Origin: Diabrotica undecimpunctata
Taxonomy: Eukaryota > Arthropoda > Insecta > Coleoptera > Chrysomelidae
Direction: 5' to 3'
Assembly: GCF_040954645.1 (NCBI RefSeq)
Contig: NC_092809.1
Span: 75,934,435-75,998,434 of the forward strand
Length of the DNA: 64,000 nt
Shown here: positions 22,946 through 33,954 of the stretch, piece after piece
Layout of the letters: each line of letters opens with the position of its first letter
How positions within the stretch are numbered: the stretch's first letter is position 1
Position numbers and translations under genes: made by a program
The notes under the pieces: generated by a model
The model's input: the letters and a program-made list of their open reading frames with translations, nothing else
What the model was told of the DNA's origin: nothing
Database searches by the model: none

Positions 22946-24241
22946 CTAGTTTTCCTGATGGTGAGTTTCTTGATTTGCGTCGTACCTAGGGTGCTTACAG
23001 GAGCTTCGTACGTGTCCTATTTCGCCACAATTCCAGCATCTGATGGTCTTCGTTTTCTTGTATGTCATGCTTTTCATCATATTAACGAGCTGGTCAAGTT
23101 TATCTTCATCTCCTTCCTCTTTTACAGTCCTAACTTTACTGTACCCGCCAGAGGCCTGCGTAGCTGACTCGTATTCGAGGGCGGCGGATAGGACATCAAC
23201 CAGCGTCTTGTGACGAGCTAATCGCAGTGTTCTCTGCATTTCATGATCACGAAGACCATCAATAAACGTTTGAACGGCCAATTTTTCCATCATGTCTTCG
23301 GGAGCTGTTGGATAAGCATATCGTACTAATCTGGCAATATCTACCTCACATTCTTGAAGAGCCTCATCTTTCTTCTGTCTACGATTTTTAAGCTGTGACT
23401 GATATACATGCTCCAAATGTTCGTGGCCATATCGCATATTTAACCTCTTCTTCAGTTGTTCGAAATCATCGGTCTCCTCTACGGCTATGGTCTGAAGCAC
23501 ATCTAAGGCATCTCCTCGAAGGGCGATAGTCAGGTTTACAGCCTTTTCTTTTTCAGACCATCCATTTGCTCTTGCGGCTGATTCGAACTGTTTCATGTAG
23601 TTGTTCCATGATGATTTTCCGTCGAAAGTTGGGACTTTAACATGAATAGAACCTCCACTTCCTTCAAATTTCGGCCGTGTCTCCAACTTAAATTTCGTCT
23701 CGTCTTCTTTTATCTCCACTGTAATCGGATTGTTACCTCTCTCTGCTGTCCCTGTTTCCTCCATCTTCTTTTCCATCTCTTTCCATATCTTTTCTTCGAA
23801 GGCTAACATATCGGTAGCAACTTGGTTTTTTAATGAAGATATTCTATCGTCCAGGGCAGACATCTCAGAAGTGACTTTAGAGATTTCCGAAGAGATGTTA
23901 GCAGAGACTTTGCTTTCCAGCGAAGAAATCTCGTTAGAAACTTTGTCTTCCAACGAAGCGATGTCGCCGGAAACTTTGGCTACATCAGAAGAAACTTTCG
24001 AAATATCGTCAGAAACTTTGTTCTCTAATGATGCGATATCACCGGAAACTTTGTTCTCTAATTTCGAAATCGACGAGATGACAGCATCTTCAAATATATA
24101 AGTCTCTGGATCTAGTCCTTCTTCTAGCAAAGCGTTCTTTAGTCGTTGGACTAACTCAGCCTTTTTTCCGGTAGAAGCTAATTCTCTGTCTTCAAGATGT
24201 CTTCTTAAATTAGTCACTGTCAGCTCATAAATCGTAGCCAT
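22946..24241 (-). CDS. Gag with N-terminal SAP domain, coiled coil, capsid and CCHC knuckle
   Basis: 431 aa. The start is taken as the ATG at 24241, 57 bp after the PBS; an in-frame GTG lies two codons earlier. Residues about 4-40 (LTVTNLRRHLEDRELA, then GKKAELVQRLKNAL) fit the SAP fold, a helix-loop-helix motif known to bind AT-rich scaffold DNA in nuclear proteins. Residues 57-160 are a repetitive coiled coil built on variants of LENKVSGDIAS. Residues 200-365 form a retrotransposon capsid-like region (VPTFDGKSSWNNYMKQFE, LRGDALDVL, YAYPTAPEDM). CWNCGEIGHVRSSC (402-415) is a complete CCHC zinc knuckle binding RNA. The frame ends in the region where the pol frame (-1) is already open, so a -1 frameshift is the likely way Gag-Pol is made. 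A SAP domain is not a normal part of Gag as far as I know; it could help chromatin attachment (inference). Confidence 0.93.
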   Translation of the reverse strand: MATIYELTVTNLRRHLEDRELASTGKKAELVQRLKNALLEEGLDPETYIFEDAVISSISKLENKVSGDIASLENKVSDDISKVSSDVAKVSGDIASLEDKVSNEISSLESKVSANISSEISKVTSEMSALDDRISSLKNQVATDMLAFEEKIWKEMEKKMEETGTAERGNNPITVEIKEDETKFKLETRPKFEGSGGSIHVKVPTFDGKSSWNNYMKQFESAARANGWSEKEKAVNLTIALRGDALDVLQTIAVEETDDFEQLKKRLNMRYGHEHLEHVYQSQLKNRRQKKDEALQECEVDIARLVRYAYPTAPEDMMEKLAVQTFIDGLRDHEMQRTLRLARHKTLVDVLSAALEYESATQASGGYSKVRTVKEEGDEDKLDQLVNMMKSMTYKKTKTIRCWNCGEIGHVRSSCKHPRYDANQETHHQEN

Positions 24242-24297
24242 TTTCACAATTTATTTTATATTCACTTGTATTATTATTATAAGTCTAATTTATGTTC

Positions 24298-24315
24298 GAT
24301 CTCACTCTGACACCA
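24298..24315 (-). promoter_or_regulatory. Primer-binding site, probably tRNA-Leu
   Basis: Two bases after the 5' LTR the minus strand reads TGGTGTCAGAGTGAGATC. TGGTGTCAGA is the usual complement of tRNA-Leu 3' ends; the remaining bases were not checked against a tRNA. Confidence 0.7.
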
Positions 24316-24317
24316 TT

Positions 24318-24678
24318 TGTTGTGAATTTATTAAAAGGTTCAATATTTATAACACTTACGGATTTAATTTATTTCTTTATTTATATTAACTTATCTAACA
24401 ATAATTTATTATATCCGTACGTAACAAATTCGCGAGCGCGGGTCTTGAGAATTAACTGGCCCTCCATATAAAAATGTTGTATTTATATACGAAATCCTGA
24501 TATACTAGAACAGCATCGAAAGATCGCATTGTCTTGCATCGAAAAATCGAGAAGCATCTAGTTGGAGAATTCACCATAATTTGAATCTAGAACCTCCGGC
24601 GAAATTTCTACAACAAAACAGAATATTAGTCATCATATATTTTACAGTTATTTTTAGGCCAGGATTTTTATCGTAACA
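24318..24678 (-). repeat. 5' LTR of the gypsy element
   Basis: 361 bp, identical to the other LTR by eye; on minus it starts TGTTACGATAAAAATCC and ends TTCACAACA. Confidence 0.97.
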
Positions 24679-24936
24679 TGTGTATCAATTGTTTCGCCGA
24701 ACGTTTTCGCCAAAGAGAATTAATTTGGCTTCTTCAGGGCTGAAAGAGAATAAATTATAATTAGCTACCATATATTATCTATTAAAACATTATTGATCTT
24801 ACCGTAACTTAGAATTGTAGAGTTAGAATATTAAAAAACTTTGCTAGTAACATAGTGGTGTTTTTTGTTACTATGTGCAAAAAAAGTTTTTTATAAGGAT
24901 TGAAATGTATGGTAGCTTTGAACTTGACACGTAAAG

Positions 24937-25294
24937 GCTTACCCAAGGTTAATCGAAAAACCCAATGCAACTACATTTAAAAGGAGGTAATTCTTTGAAA
25001 TGTCGGCAATAACTAAATTTTTGATTTTTAGATAGTTAAAAGTGAGGTTCTGTTTAAGCCAGAACGCAAGCGCTGACAACTTCATTATTAGTTCGTATGA
25101 ATCTTTATGTCGTTAAGGTTCATTGGTAAAAAACGAATGAATTTAAATCCAAGTAAAGGGAAATATTATTTTGATTTTCTTTATTTAATTATATTATATT
25201 ATTCATGTATTATTAAGTCTTATTGAGACGTATCTAAGAAAAGCAAGGGAATGTTATATATTTTTTGTTAATGAAAATTAATTATAAAGGTATG
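24937..25294 (-). other. 3' non-coding region of the Penelope-like element
   Basis: Contains blocks (e.g. CCTCCTTTTAAATG on minus, TTAACGACATAAAGATTC) shared with 52795-53150, which defines this as part of the element rather than host sequence. Confidence 0.7.
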
Positions 25295-25703
25295 TTAGTT
25301 GTTAATGGATATATCAGTCAAGTTAGTAATCTGTGATATAGTATTGTTCTTGGTATCTGATTTAAGTAACAGGTGGTATATATCGCTTAGATTCTTGATG
25401 TCACTCTTAACATTAATGGAGAAATCGTTAAGGAAAATATAAGACATTTCAATGAACTCTCTTTTAGATTTATTGTTCTCACGGTGGAGAATTGTGGTGT
25501 TAGTATAGTCCATGAGATGACCAGTGGAATGGACATGTTTGGCTAATGCACAACGGTCAGGGTGAAGTCGAGAATCACTTTTGTGTAGTGTAATACGTGA
25601 TTTCAATAATTGAGATGTTTGACCGATGTAGGAATTGTTGCAAGAGAGACATGGAATGTTGTAGACAATATTACTAAGCCTATCTATGGGAGTCTTATCT
25701 TTT
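25295..25703 (-). pseudogene. GIY-YIG endonuclease domain of a Penelope-like element
   Basis: The frame reads LSNIVYNIPCLSCNNSYIGQ, then TSQLLKSRITLHKSDS, then CALAKHVHSTGH and REFIEMSYI. VYNIPC..C...YIGQT corresponds to the GIY-YIG core with the Cys pair typical of Penelope endonucleases. ALAKH..STGH matches the conserved helix, and the Glu in REFIE fits the metal-binding Glu. The frame is open without stops from about 25703 to 25295. The RT that should precede it is absent because the inverted arm begins at 25706. Confidence 0.85.
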
Positions 25704-26038
25704 ATCTTTACGTGTCAAGTTCGAAGCTACCATACATTTCAATCTTTATAAAAAACTTTTTTTGCACATAGTAACAAAAAACACCACTATGTTACTAGCA
25801 AAGTTTTTTAATATTCTAACTCTACAATTCTAAGTTACGGTAAGATCAATAATGTTTTAATAGATAATATATGGTAGCTAATTATAATTTATTCTCTTTC
25901 AGCCCTGAAGAAGCCAAATTAATTCTCTTTGGCGAAAACGTTCGGCGAAACAATTGATACACATTAGAGTATTTCTTGCAGATTTCCCCAATATTTAAGA
26001 GTTTACTATTTAACTAATCTGCAAAGATTAAATTTCTT

Positions 26039-26041
<3 letters not shown>

Positions 26042-26117
<76 letters not shown>
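26042..26117. repeat. (TA)n microsatellite
   Basis: About 76 bp of pure TA, 32 bp beyond the right inverted arm. Confidence 0.95.
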
Positions 26118-26122
<5 letters not shown>

Positions 26123-26387
26123 AGGACTAAGCTCAGTGAAGACTAGATATTTCTTGTTACAAAAGATAGGGAAGCGTTTAAAGAAGCCATTTTCGTAGGT
26201 AGACGATACGACAGGAAAAAAAGGACAAAAAGTCTCTAAAAAATGAAAGCTTACAGCACTATATAGCCCAAAACATATTAACTTATGTAACCAGAAATAA
26301 TCTTGACTCTTTATTAGTTTGATACATGTTAATGAACACCTCCAAATAAAATGGTTCGATATCTACCTTTTCCTTTCCAACGTGGAA

Positions 26388-28470
26388 CTAAATCTGTCGA
26401 TTATAGTTACCTAACCTTACTTCGTGCACTACAGACCTTAAATGAATGCAGCCTGCCTCATGACTCTCGTCATTCTTCGCCGCTATGGACTCCTGCATTC
26501 CGTTTTCTTCTACTCCCACTCCGTTTTCTCCCGGACCACTCAGAAACACTTTATTGATGTTTTTTTCCTTCCCACTCTGAGCGCTTTTTCTTTCTTGCTG
26601 AACAAAGTTGATGTCTTGCTTCCATACTGGACGGACCACGTTTAGATACAAGATCTTATTTGTGTTTCTATTCACAACTCTGGACTTGCAGAATTGCAGT
26701 AGACTGAAATAGCTTTTTCTAACCGCTGTCATCTTGGCTTTAATCTCCTCCATCATAGAATTGTTTTTATTCACTACTACATCCAGGTATTTAAAACTTG
26801 TCACTCTCACCTGTGTCTATTTATGATGACTTCTTGATCTTTTGCTTCTGCTTCCCTTTGGTTCTTTGACATAGACATGGACTTGGTTTTTTCTCTGGAA
26901 ACTCCCTGTCCTGCCACCCAGCATGGCGTTCCAGATCTGTATAAGACTTTTTCTATGGTAATAATTTTGCCCACTTCGTTTTCTCCCCGACCACTCAGAA
27001 ACACTTTATTGATGTTTTTTTCCTTCCCACTCTGAGCGCTTTTTCTTTCTTGCTGAACAAAGTTGATGTCTTGCTTCCATACTGGACGGACCACGTTTAG
27101 GTACAAGATCTTATTTGTGTTTCTATTCACAACTCTGGACTTGAAGAATTGCAGTAGACTGAAATAGCTTTTTCTAACCGCTGTCATCTTGGCTTTAATC
27201 TCCTCCATCATAGAATTGTTTTTATTCACTACTACATCCAGGTATTTAAAACTTGTCACTCTCACCTGTGTCCATTTATGATGACTTCTTGATCTTTTGC
27301 TTCTGCTTTCCTTTGGTTCTTTGACATAGACATGGACTTGGTTTTTTCTCTGGAAACTCCCTGTCCTGCCACCCAGCATGGCGTTCCAGATCTGTATAAG
27401 ACTTTTTCTATGGTAATAATTTTGCAAGTTTTCTTATCACATCTATAAAAGCTAGGTTTTGGAGCATTCTTCTAAGCAGAGTTTCACTTGGGTTACCTGG
27501 TAACGTTCTCATGATTCTTCCAAAAATCCAGTTAAATAACATAGTAGGTATTACATCCGCTTAATTTAAACTGATTGTTATTTCTAGAGGTTCTAAGAGT
27601 TCTTCTCCTATTTTAACCTTACTGCTTTCGAATTCAACAGTAATTTTGATCAGCCGTACATATTTCTGCGAAACGTCAAATTCACTCAGTATTTTATACA
27701 GGTATTCTTTATTTACGTTATTCTCGTAAAAAATTTCTAATATCTTCCCTCAGTGTGAGTATTTTGTCAGTATGAGAGAGTGATTGGTTAGCAAACCACA
27801 TCAGTAGCAGTATCAATCAGTAATAATTACAGTAGACAATATTCATAATTTCGCACAATGATTCTAAAATACTGTTTTTATTACTTTACTGATGTTCATA
27901 TTTTCGGTTTCTTATGTAGTAAGATGATCCATGATCGTTTAATTAGTATTCCAAGAAACCCTAAGCAAGCGGCAATAGCAGCACATTTCGAATAATTTCA
28001 GTAGATTACATGAGTCATCAGTCAGAGTCCAGGCCTAAACGTCGTATAAGAGTATAGAAAAGACATATTTTAATTTTAATTATAACTTAAAGCTCGTTGA
28101 ATTTTTCGTGGTGGTACAAAATTGATTCAAGATGTTATTGTGACGAGGTTCAGTTGTTTGTTCTCTAAAAGTAGCATTTCTTCATGTGGTCCCGGTGTCT
28201 TATTAGTTTTTAGTTTTGTTATTGTTATGAAAATTTCGTCGTGTATTATCATCTTTGGACCGTTTATGTCCACAATGTTGTTTACGAGTTTTTGATTATA
28301 ATCGAAAAGCTAACTCATATATTTCTTCCATCTGTTTAGTTTTTGTCTTCTTTAACAATTTATTTGTTTTCTTTTTATCTTAAATTACATCGACGCTGTA
28401 GGTTTTTCTTATGTAGGTTATTTCTTTCGTTCTTCTAAATTGAACTAGGGAATAACCAACCACATGTGGT
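26388..28470 (-). pseudogene. Decayed LINE reverse transcriptase with internal tandem duplication
   Basis: Reading on minus from 28470: pre-RT linker (EITYIRKTYSV, KLKTNKTPGP, the last matching the K.GK.PGPD.I motif), palm pieces (YVRLIKITVEF, VKIGEELLEP), a destroyed catalytic box (NLAFIDVI in place of a FADD/YADD motif), then thumb VTSFKYLDVVVNKNNSMM and VVNRNTNKILYLNVVRPV twice. Several stops and frameshifts occur. Motif order is correct, so this is one element from linker to post-RT region; the endonuclease is absent. The thumb region is doubled by a 447-bp tandem duplication. Confidence 0.8.
26523..27424. repeat. 447-bp tandem duplication inside the LINE
   Basis: 26523-26969 and 26978-27424 (period 455, 8 bp between) both run from GTTTTCTCCC/CGACCACTC to ATGGTAATAATTTTG with only a handful of substitutions by eye. 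Confidence 0.93.
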
Positions 28471-29837
28471 TCACAAAATAGTCTGTAAACATTGAAATAT
28501 TTACCTATTCATTGCTGCGACGTTTAATTTCTTTTATTTTCTCTAGAAATCGTGGTGGAAAAGTTCTGGAAAATAAACGAATTAATGATCAAAACTCCTA
28601 CGGATTAAGAAATATAGTATTTATGTCAATCCGTGTACAAACAAACAACCAAGTTGCCTTACATCTATCATACATTAAGTATAAAATCGCCCCGAGTCAT
28701 ACACAGATATGCTTATCCGAGTTATCATGTTGATTTAATATTGAGGTGCTACAAACTTAACCTATGCAAACAGATAATATAAATTCTCAGGGAATACAGT
28801 AAAGCATAAGTGTACATTTTCTGCGATTAATATCCTTCGTATTGCAAAAATTTGTTTGCAAGGGTATAAAAAATGTTTAATCGAAGTTTAATGATGTGAA
28901 AAATAACCGCAATTACTTAAACAGTTTAAACGATTTTATAGCAAAAAATGCTTTTTACTTTATTATTTTAGTCAAAATTCTCAATAAACATATCTAACAA
29001 AAAACGAAATATTTTAACCAATAACAACTTATGATCTTTTTATTTTACGATCTTTTTATGATGTGTTTTTTATGGTGAAATTTTATGTAAAATCAAAGAA
29101 ACTCACTTCACATTTGCTTCAAATTTACATTTCTTATAAGCAAGAACAAGCAGAAAAAGTAAAAAAAAGGAAAAAACTCTTATACATAAAGAATCATTAT
29201 TCTGAAAAAGGGGATTGTTACGAGACCAAAACCTCTACAGGACAATTTTTCATCCTGCTTTCGCGGCACAACCCTAAAATCAAAGTTTATACCCTTCAAC
29301 GTTCTTGATCCTGTGGGATAAATGCGAAAGCATTCCTTTTTGTTTCTTTTACCTAACCTTTCAATCTTATTTTTGTATCACGACTCCCAAGGTTCAACCC
29401 CCTAATTGTTCCTTATAGATTTCTTATTGCATTGTTTCCATTCGTCTATTGTTAAAATTTCGTTTGTCATGGAACGCAGGAGAATTCTTTGGGGTTTACA
29501 GTATTGGGGAAACATAAATATATTTTCATTTTGCGTGTCGACGAGATTTTTTTGTATTAGGACATTTCCTTTTTATTTTTCATTTTCTAACCCCTCGATA
29601 GATATTTTAGAAAATAATTTTTACCTTTATGTATGACAGGCAATATACATAGAATCTTTTGATATTTTCAACGTTGTAGATTACATAATATCATAGATTG
29701 AAGAATAGAAAATAACAATATCAATAAATAAAAAATAATATAGTTCAAACCAAACCGTTCTTTCATAACTACGTAGGTACGTCCTAGTTTATAGAATTCT
29801 CTCTAACGCATAAGTTTGAAGTGACAGAGAAAAGGTA
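28471..29837. other. No recognisable gene (about 1.4 kb)
   Basis: Short frames at 28512, 29063 and 29406 show no domain. 29063-29308 is Lys-rich with no family signature. Confidence 0.35.
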
Positions 29838-30144
29838 CAGCTGTTTCCTAAAAAAACTGATACGACGTGGATACGACTCTTAAGATTTGAACATTTTGAG
29901 CAATGTACTTAATTGGTCTGACATTAAATTATATTTATTATGACAGACAAATAATAAAATAAACAAACAACAAATAATTGATTACATATGTTAATTTATA
30001 AATAATTATTATGGTCTAATTTTGATGATTTTGAATTAGTGCATTTTATAAAGAGTGTATAAATGATAGTTTTTACATAAAATAGGGTTGTTGTTATTAT
30101 TTTTATTATCATTAAGGAATAAAAAAAACAACTTAACTCAACAA

Positions 30145-30290
30145 TACATTAAAGCAAGAATTGTAACCAAATTAAAAGATAAATGGGCACTATCAGAGGC
30201 AGCAAAACATTTTAACATAAGCAGAACCACAGTTTTTCTATTAATAAAAAATGGAGGGAACAAAGAACACGCGAAAGAAAGCAAGGGTTT
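30145..30290 (+). pseudogene. Tc1-like helix-turn-helix fragment in the opposite orientation
   Basis: The frame reads IKARIVTKLKDKWALSEAAK and HFNISRTTVFLLIK, the N-terminal HTH of a Tc1 transposase. It is only moderately similar to the minus-strand HTH at 31066-31155, so it comes from a different subfamily or an old inverted duplication. No catalytic core follows on plus. Confidence 0.75.
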
Positions 30291-30471
30291 GGAATACCAA
30301 AACTATACTAAATTTAGGTATGTAAAAATGAAATTAATATTTTGTAATATTTTCACCAGCATTGATAACAGCTTGTAGTCTTTGGTCCATCTGTGTGAAA
30401 GGAAATATGAAATTGTCTTTCACAGAGAGCTCATTTCAAACCTGTTGTATACCGTGCCACAGCTCTGCAGC

Positions 30472-31160
30472 ATTTTAAGGTATAAAATTACGCCGATACA
30501 ACCGTTTTATAATGACCCCCCACACATTCTCGATTGGGTTTAAATCTGGACTGTAGCTGGGCCATGGTAAGGTTTCGATGTTGTTATTCTGGAGCCACTG
30601 GTTTATTATATTTGCAGTGTGAACAGGACAATTATCTTGTTGATAATTGAGGATAAAATTATTTTCTGGATACAACTGTTCTACACTGGGAAACATGATG
30701 TTTTCTAGAATATTCAGATAAGTATGCCAAACAAACCTGCCATCAATAGGCCATACCATTCCCATTCCTCTAGATGAAATTCATCACCTGTATGGTGATG
30801 AATTTCACCTGTATTGGCGCTAAAATGACCAGCTGCTCGATATCTATCTAAAGCAAATATGACTTGATTGCTTCTGTTGTGGTGTAGGAGCTTGTTTTTT
30901 TGCTGCAGTTCTGTACCTGAGACGCAATGCTTTAATTCTGCGCCTAGTTGTTGTCTTTCTTTCCGGAAACTGTGACATAATTCTTGCTGTTTTCGCATCT
31001 TCAAAAGAATTTTCTTCTAATCTCTCCAGAAGCGTACGATCTTCACGAGCGGTATATATTTTTAGTCGTTAAAATGGTTAGCTACAGCAGATAGTGACCA
31101 ACCATCTAATTTCGTTACAATTCTTGCTTTTAGATCTTTGCTAGCATGTGGAGCAATTTT
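30472..31160 (-). pseudogene. Tc1 transposase pseudogene
   Basis: On minus: HTH KARIVTKLDGWSLSAVANHF (31066-31155), then ERKTTTRRRIKALRLRYRTA (second HTH), a damaged middle with stops, then NYQQDNCPVHTA (second catalytic Asp) and SYSPDLNPIENVWG (third acidic residue, Glu in PIEN) near the C-terminus. The first catalytic Asp block (DE.F) is disrupted around 30780-30860. Frameshifts and stops make it inactive. Closely related to the fragment at 16555-16885. Confidence 0.88.
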
Positions 31161-31321
31161 TTGAGGTTGAACAGAATAATTTATCTCACAAATTTTAAGA
31201 TTTGGCAGTGACAGTGACAGTATGTAAATAATAAGTATTTATCCTTATATAAAATACACTGCTCAATTTTCTACAAAATAAGCTTTAAGAGTCGTATCAG
31301 TTTTTTTAGGAACCAGCTCTA

Positions 31322-32081
31322 CATCTGTGATTATTATACATAATAAATACTATTGATTTGTTTTTATTACAAATTACAGTGAAAGTGTTAGAAGCAACAA
31401 CCTTTTCATATTTGGCTGAATGCGATTCTGGCAACTGTCAGATTTAACTAAAATGTCATGCAATGATTCGCGACATTCTTCGTAAAATCCTAAATGACTT
31501 CAAAATTAATGACAAACTGACAGAAGGGTTTGGTTTGAACGTGGTAATATATTTTAAATATATTTAATATGTTCAAAAACCAGAAAATAGTAACAATAAT
31601 GGGAAACGTATTCCTCTGTAATTTGAATTTAAAAATGTACCCTTTTCGTTTACCTTAGTCAAAGTTCTATCGAGTGTTTATTTCTACTAATACCACCAAT
31701 TGAAATATTCTTTACTCAAAGATTTTTTTCTTCAAATAGAACTTTTTGCTCTAGAATGCGGGCTTCGTTGTCCAGAAATATGTTCCTATGGAACAAGCTG
31801 CTCTTATACCAACAAAAGAATTGCAATCGACAACTAAGCTCTTACAGTAAAAACAATTTTATCCTGCAGGGCGTATCGGATGCTACTTGCCCTTTAATAT
31901 GGATTCGCATTCTTTCACGATCGGCATTTCTTTACTATCCAGTTCAAATCGAGTATCCGAAACGGCTACCATATGTTCGAGATGGGATTTACCTGGTAAG
32001 AGTCAATTACGATAACGTATGTTACAACTGGTTACTTTTTAATAAAAGGGACTGAATTTAGACCGGAAAGAAATAAAAAAC
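31322..32081. other. No recognised gene; one 99-codon frame
   Basis: 31756-32055 (+) is open for 99 codons (QGVSDATCPLIW, FLYYPVQIEYPKRLPYV) without a recognised family or splice context. It could be a decayed coding element. Confidence 0.3.
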
Positions 32082-32912
32082 CTATCCGTTTCGGATGTTG
32101 GCGACCATCATGGCAATCTGTATTTTGCAAACTGCGGCTCTGAAAAGATTTGTAGTTGTTGTGTTGAGCCACGTACGTACATTTTTTAGCCAGGAAATTC
32201 TTCGCCTTCCTGATTTTCTTTTTCCTTCTACTTTTCCTTGAAGAATTAGTTGTAGCAACCCATATCTTTCGCTGTTCCTCATGATGTGACCGAGGTATTC
32301 AATTTTGGCTGTTTTTATGGTTAACTCTTTTCCTTTTTGCATTATTAATAAAACGTCCTGGTTAGTAACGTGATCGGTATAGGATATCTTCAGGATTCTA
32401 CGATAAAGCCACATTTCAAAAGCCTCAATTTTCTGGCAGGTAGGGTCTGTGAGAGTCCACGACTCAACTCAGTACAATAGTTTAGGAAAGATATAACATT
32501 AATTAGATTTTATTTCTAGAGAATGGCCCCAATTTTCGTTAGTACCAAGGTTGGTGTATGTTTCTACTCTTTCTATATGTTGACCACTCACACTGATTTT
32601 TTCAATTTGCTGTTCATTCTTAGAGATCATCATACATTTTGTTTTCTTAATGTTCAGTGAAAGTCCATACATCTGACTCACTTCTGTGATTCTATTCATT
32701 AACTCCTGGAGGGCTTCATAACTGTCAGCGAATACTATCGTGTCATCCGCGTATCTGATGTTATTGGTATGTTCTCCGTTAATTCGAATTCCGGCTACAA
32801 CATCTACTGCTTCTTGAAAGATATCCTCAGAGTATATATTAAACAGCAAGGGTGACAGTATACATCCCTGTCGCACCTTACGTTTGATTTTGATATAACC
32901 ATAAAAATCTCA
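32082..32912 (-). pseudogene. RTE-like LINE reverse transcriptase, C-terminal half
   Basis: On minus: KVRQGCILSPLLFNIYSE (motif B region), NNIRYADDTIVFADSY (catalytic YADD), LSLNIKKTKCMM (thumb), then after a frame break ESWTLT, IEAFEMWLYRRILKISYTDH and EYLGHIMRN. This order and wording fit the HmRTE-type endonuclease-RT family known from butterflies. 5'-truncated at about 32912; a piece of the thumb between 32414 and 32499 is deleted or scrambled. Confidence 0.87.
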
Positions 32913-33142
32913 AGTATTCCATATTAAGTACGTGCCTCCTAGTAGCGGGATACGGGCAACAACACATGGTTTATAGAGCAGTCCTTACAGTAGGTATCTT
33001 GGGCTATACAGAAAAATGTTAACGGGTGTTGAGTAATACAGTACTTTGGTTATATTGGTGGTGTGCTGGCTATCGTGTAGGACTTGTCTATCTATGTCGA
33101 TCTATGTCGATAGAAATGCATCAAATGTCCGAAAATCTTTTT

Positions 33143-33712
33143 ATAATAATGAAAATACCTTCTCAAATATAACAAAAATTATACTGAAATGATACCATCT
33201 CTTGAGGTAAAATGTTCCTGAAGCAAAGAGCGTCTTCTTTCGAATTTCCGAGTGATGACTATTTCAGGAGGAACACCATTACAAGTTCATGAAAAATCGG
33301 GATAGGGTCCTAGAACGTTTAAAGTCTTACATCTAAGAGGATGGCGTTGGTAGATTCCCTTAAAAAAGCAGGGTACAAATTGCTTGCATTCAAGAGATGA
33401 GATGGAACGTAGAAAGGGTGAAAAAAAAGTGTTAGGCCATAATAATGAAAAAACCTTCTCTAATGTGACAAAAATTATACTGAAATGATAGCATGACCGG
33501 AGGTAAAATATTCCGGAAGCAAACAGTGTCTTCTTTCGAATTTCCGAGTTAGGACCTTTACAGGGGAATACCATTACATGTTCATGAAAATCGGGGTAGG
33601 GTCTGAGAACGTTTAAAGTCTTAAAACTAAGAGTAGGGTGTCGGTATATCCCTTTAAAAATGTAGAAAGGCTGAAAGAACTAGGTGAAGGATACAAATTG
33701 TGGTATGGAATC
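33143..33712. repeat. Diverged tandem duplication, period 296 bp
   Basis: Two units beginning ATAATAATGAAAA (33143 and 33439) share CAAAAATTATACTGAAATGAT, GTCTTCTTTCGAATTTCCGAG and AACGTTTAAAGTCTTA, roughly 80 percent alike by eye with small indels. No coding motif. Confidence 0.85.
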
Positions 33713-33954
33713 CATATCTTTAATTGCTTTTTCTATGTCTTCTCCGGATAGTTACTAATTGATTCATTTTTATTTTTTTTTATTTATCTTTTAAGCTGTT
33801 GAGTAGTATTACTTAGTTTGCTTTTACCGGATGGAGCTCTAGTGTACTGCCAGATCCTGCTGAGTTTTCTGTACTCCACGATAAGTTTTCTAATTTCTTT
33901 AGGGTAATTATTACCTGAACTCTATGGATGAGTACTCACATTAAAAATACAAGA

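Larger units (their letters stand above)
18355..24678 (-). mobile_element. Complete Ty3/gypsy LTR retrotransposon with Pol-macrodomain-CCCH tail
   Basis: 6324 bp on the minus strand: 5' LTR 24318-24678, PBS 24298-24315, gag 22946-24241, pol in the -1 frame to 18705, polypurine tract 18716-18728, 3' LTR 18355-18715. The two 361-bp LTRs show no difference by eye, both long frames are open, and a perfect 4-bp TSD is present. It is therefore a recent and perhaps still competent copy. There is no envelope frame. Domain order PR-RT-RH-IN and the 4-bp TSD place it in Ty3/gypsy, probably near the 412/mdg1-type group (inference). Confidence 0.95.
29838..31319 (-). mobile_element. Tc1-family transposon with TIRs and TA target duplication
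   Basis: Ends CAGCTGTTTCCTAAAAAAAC at 29838 and GAGCTGGTTCCTAAAAAAAC (minus, from 31319) are inverted repeats; they continue CTGATACGAC. TA dinucleotides flank at 29836-29837 and 31320-31321. Length 1482 bp is usual for Tc1. The left 630 bp contain a second, diverged HTH on plus (30145-30290), unexpected inside a single Tc1. Confidence 0.88.

Noticed and set aside
19263..24101. Several plus-strand frames of 80-140 codons
   Set aside because: Antisense of the intact gag and pol; no motifs of their own.
30775..30810. Short palindrome around TGAAATTCATCACC
   Set aside because: 14-bp arms inside a decayed Tc1 transposase; probably a local duplication, no sign of function.
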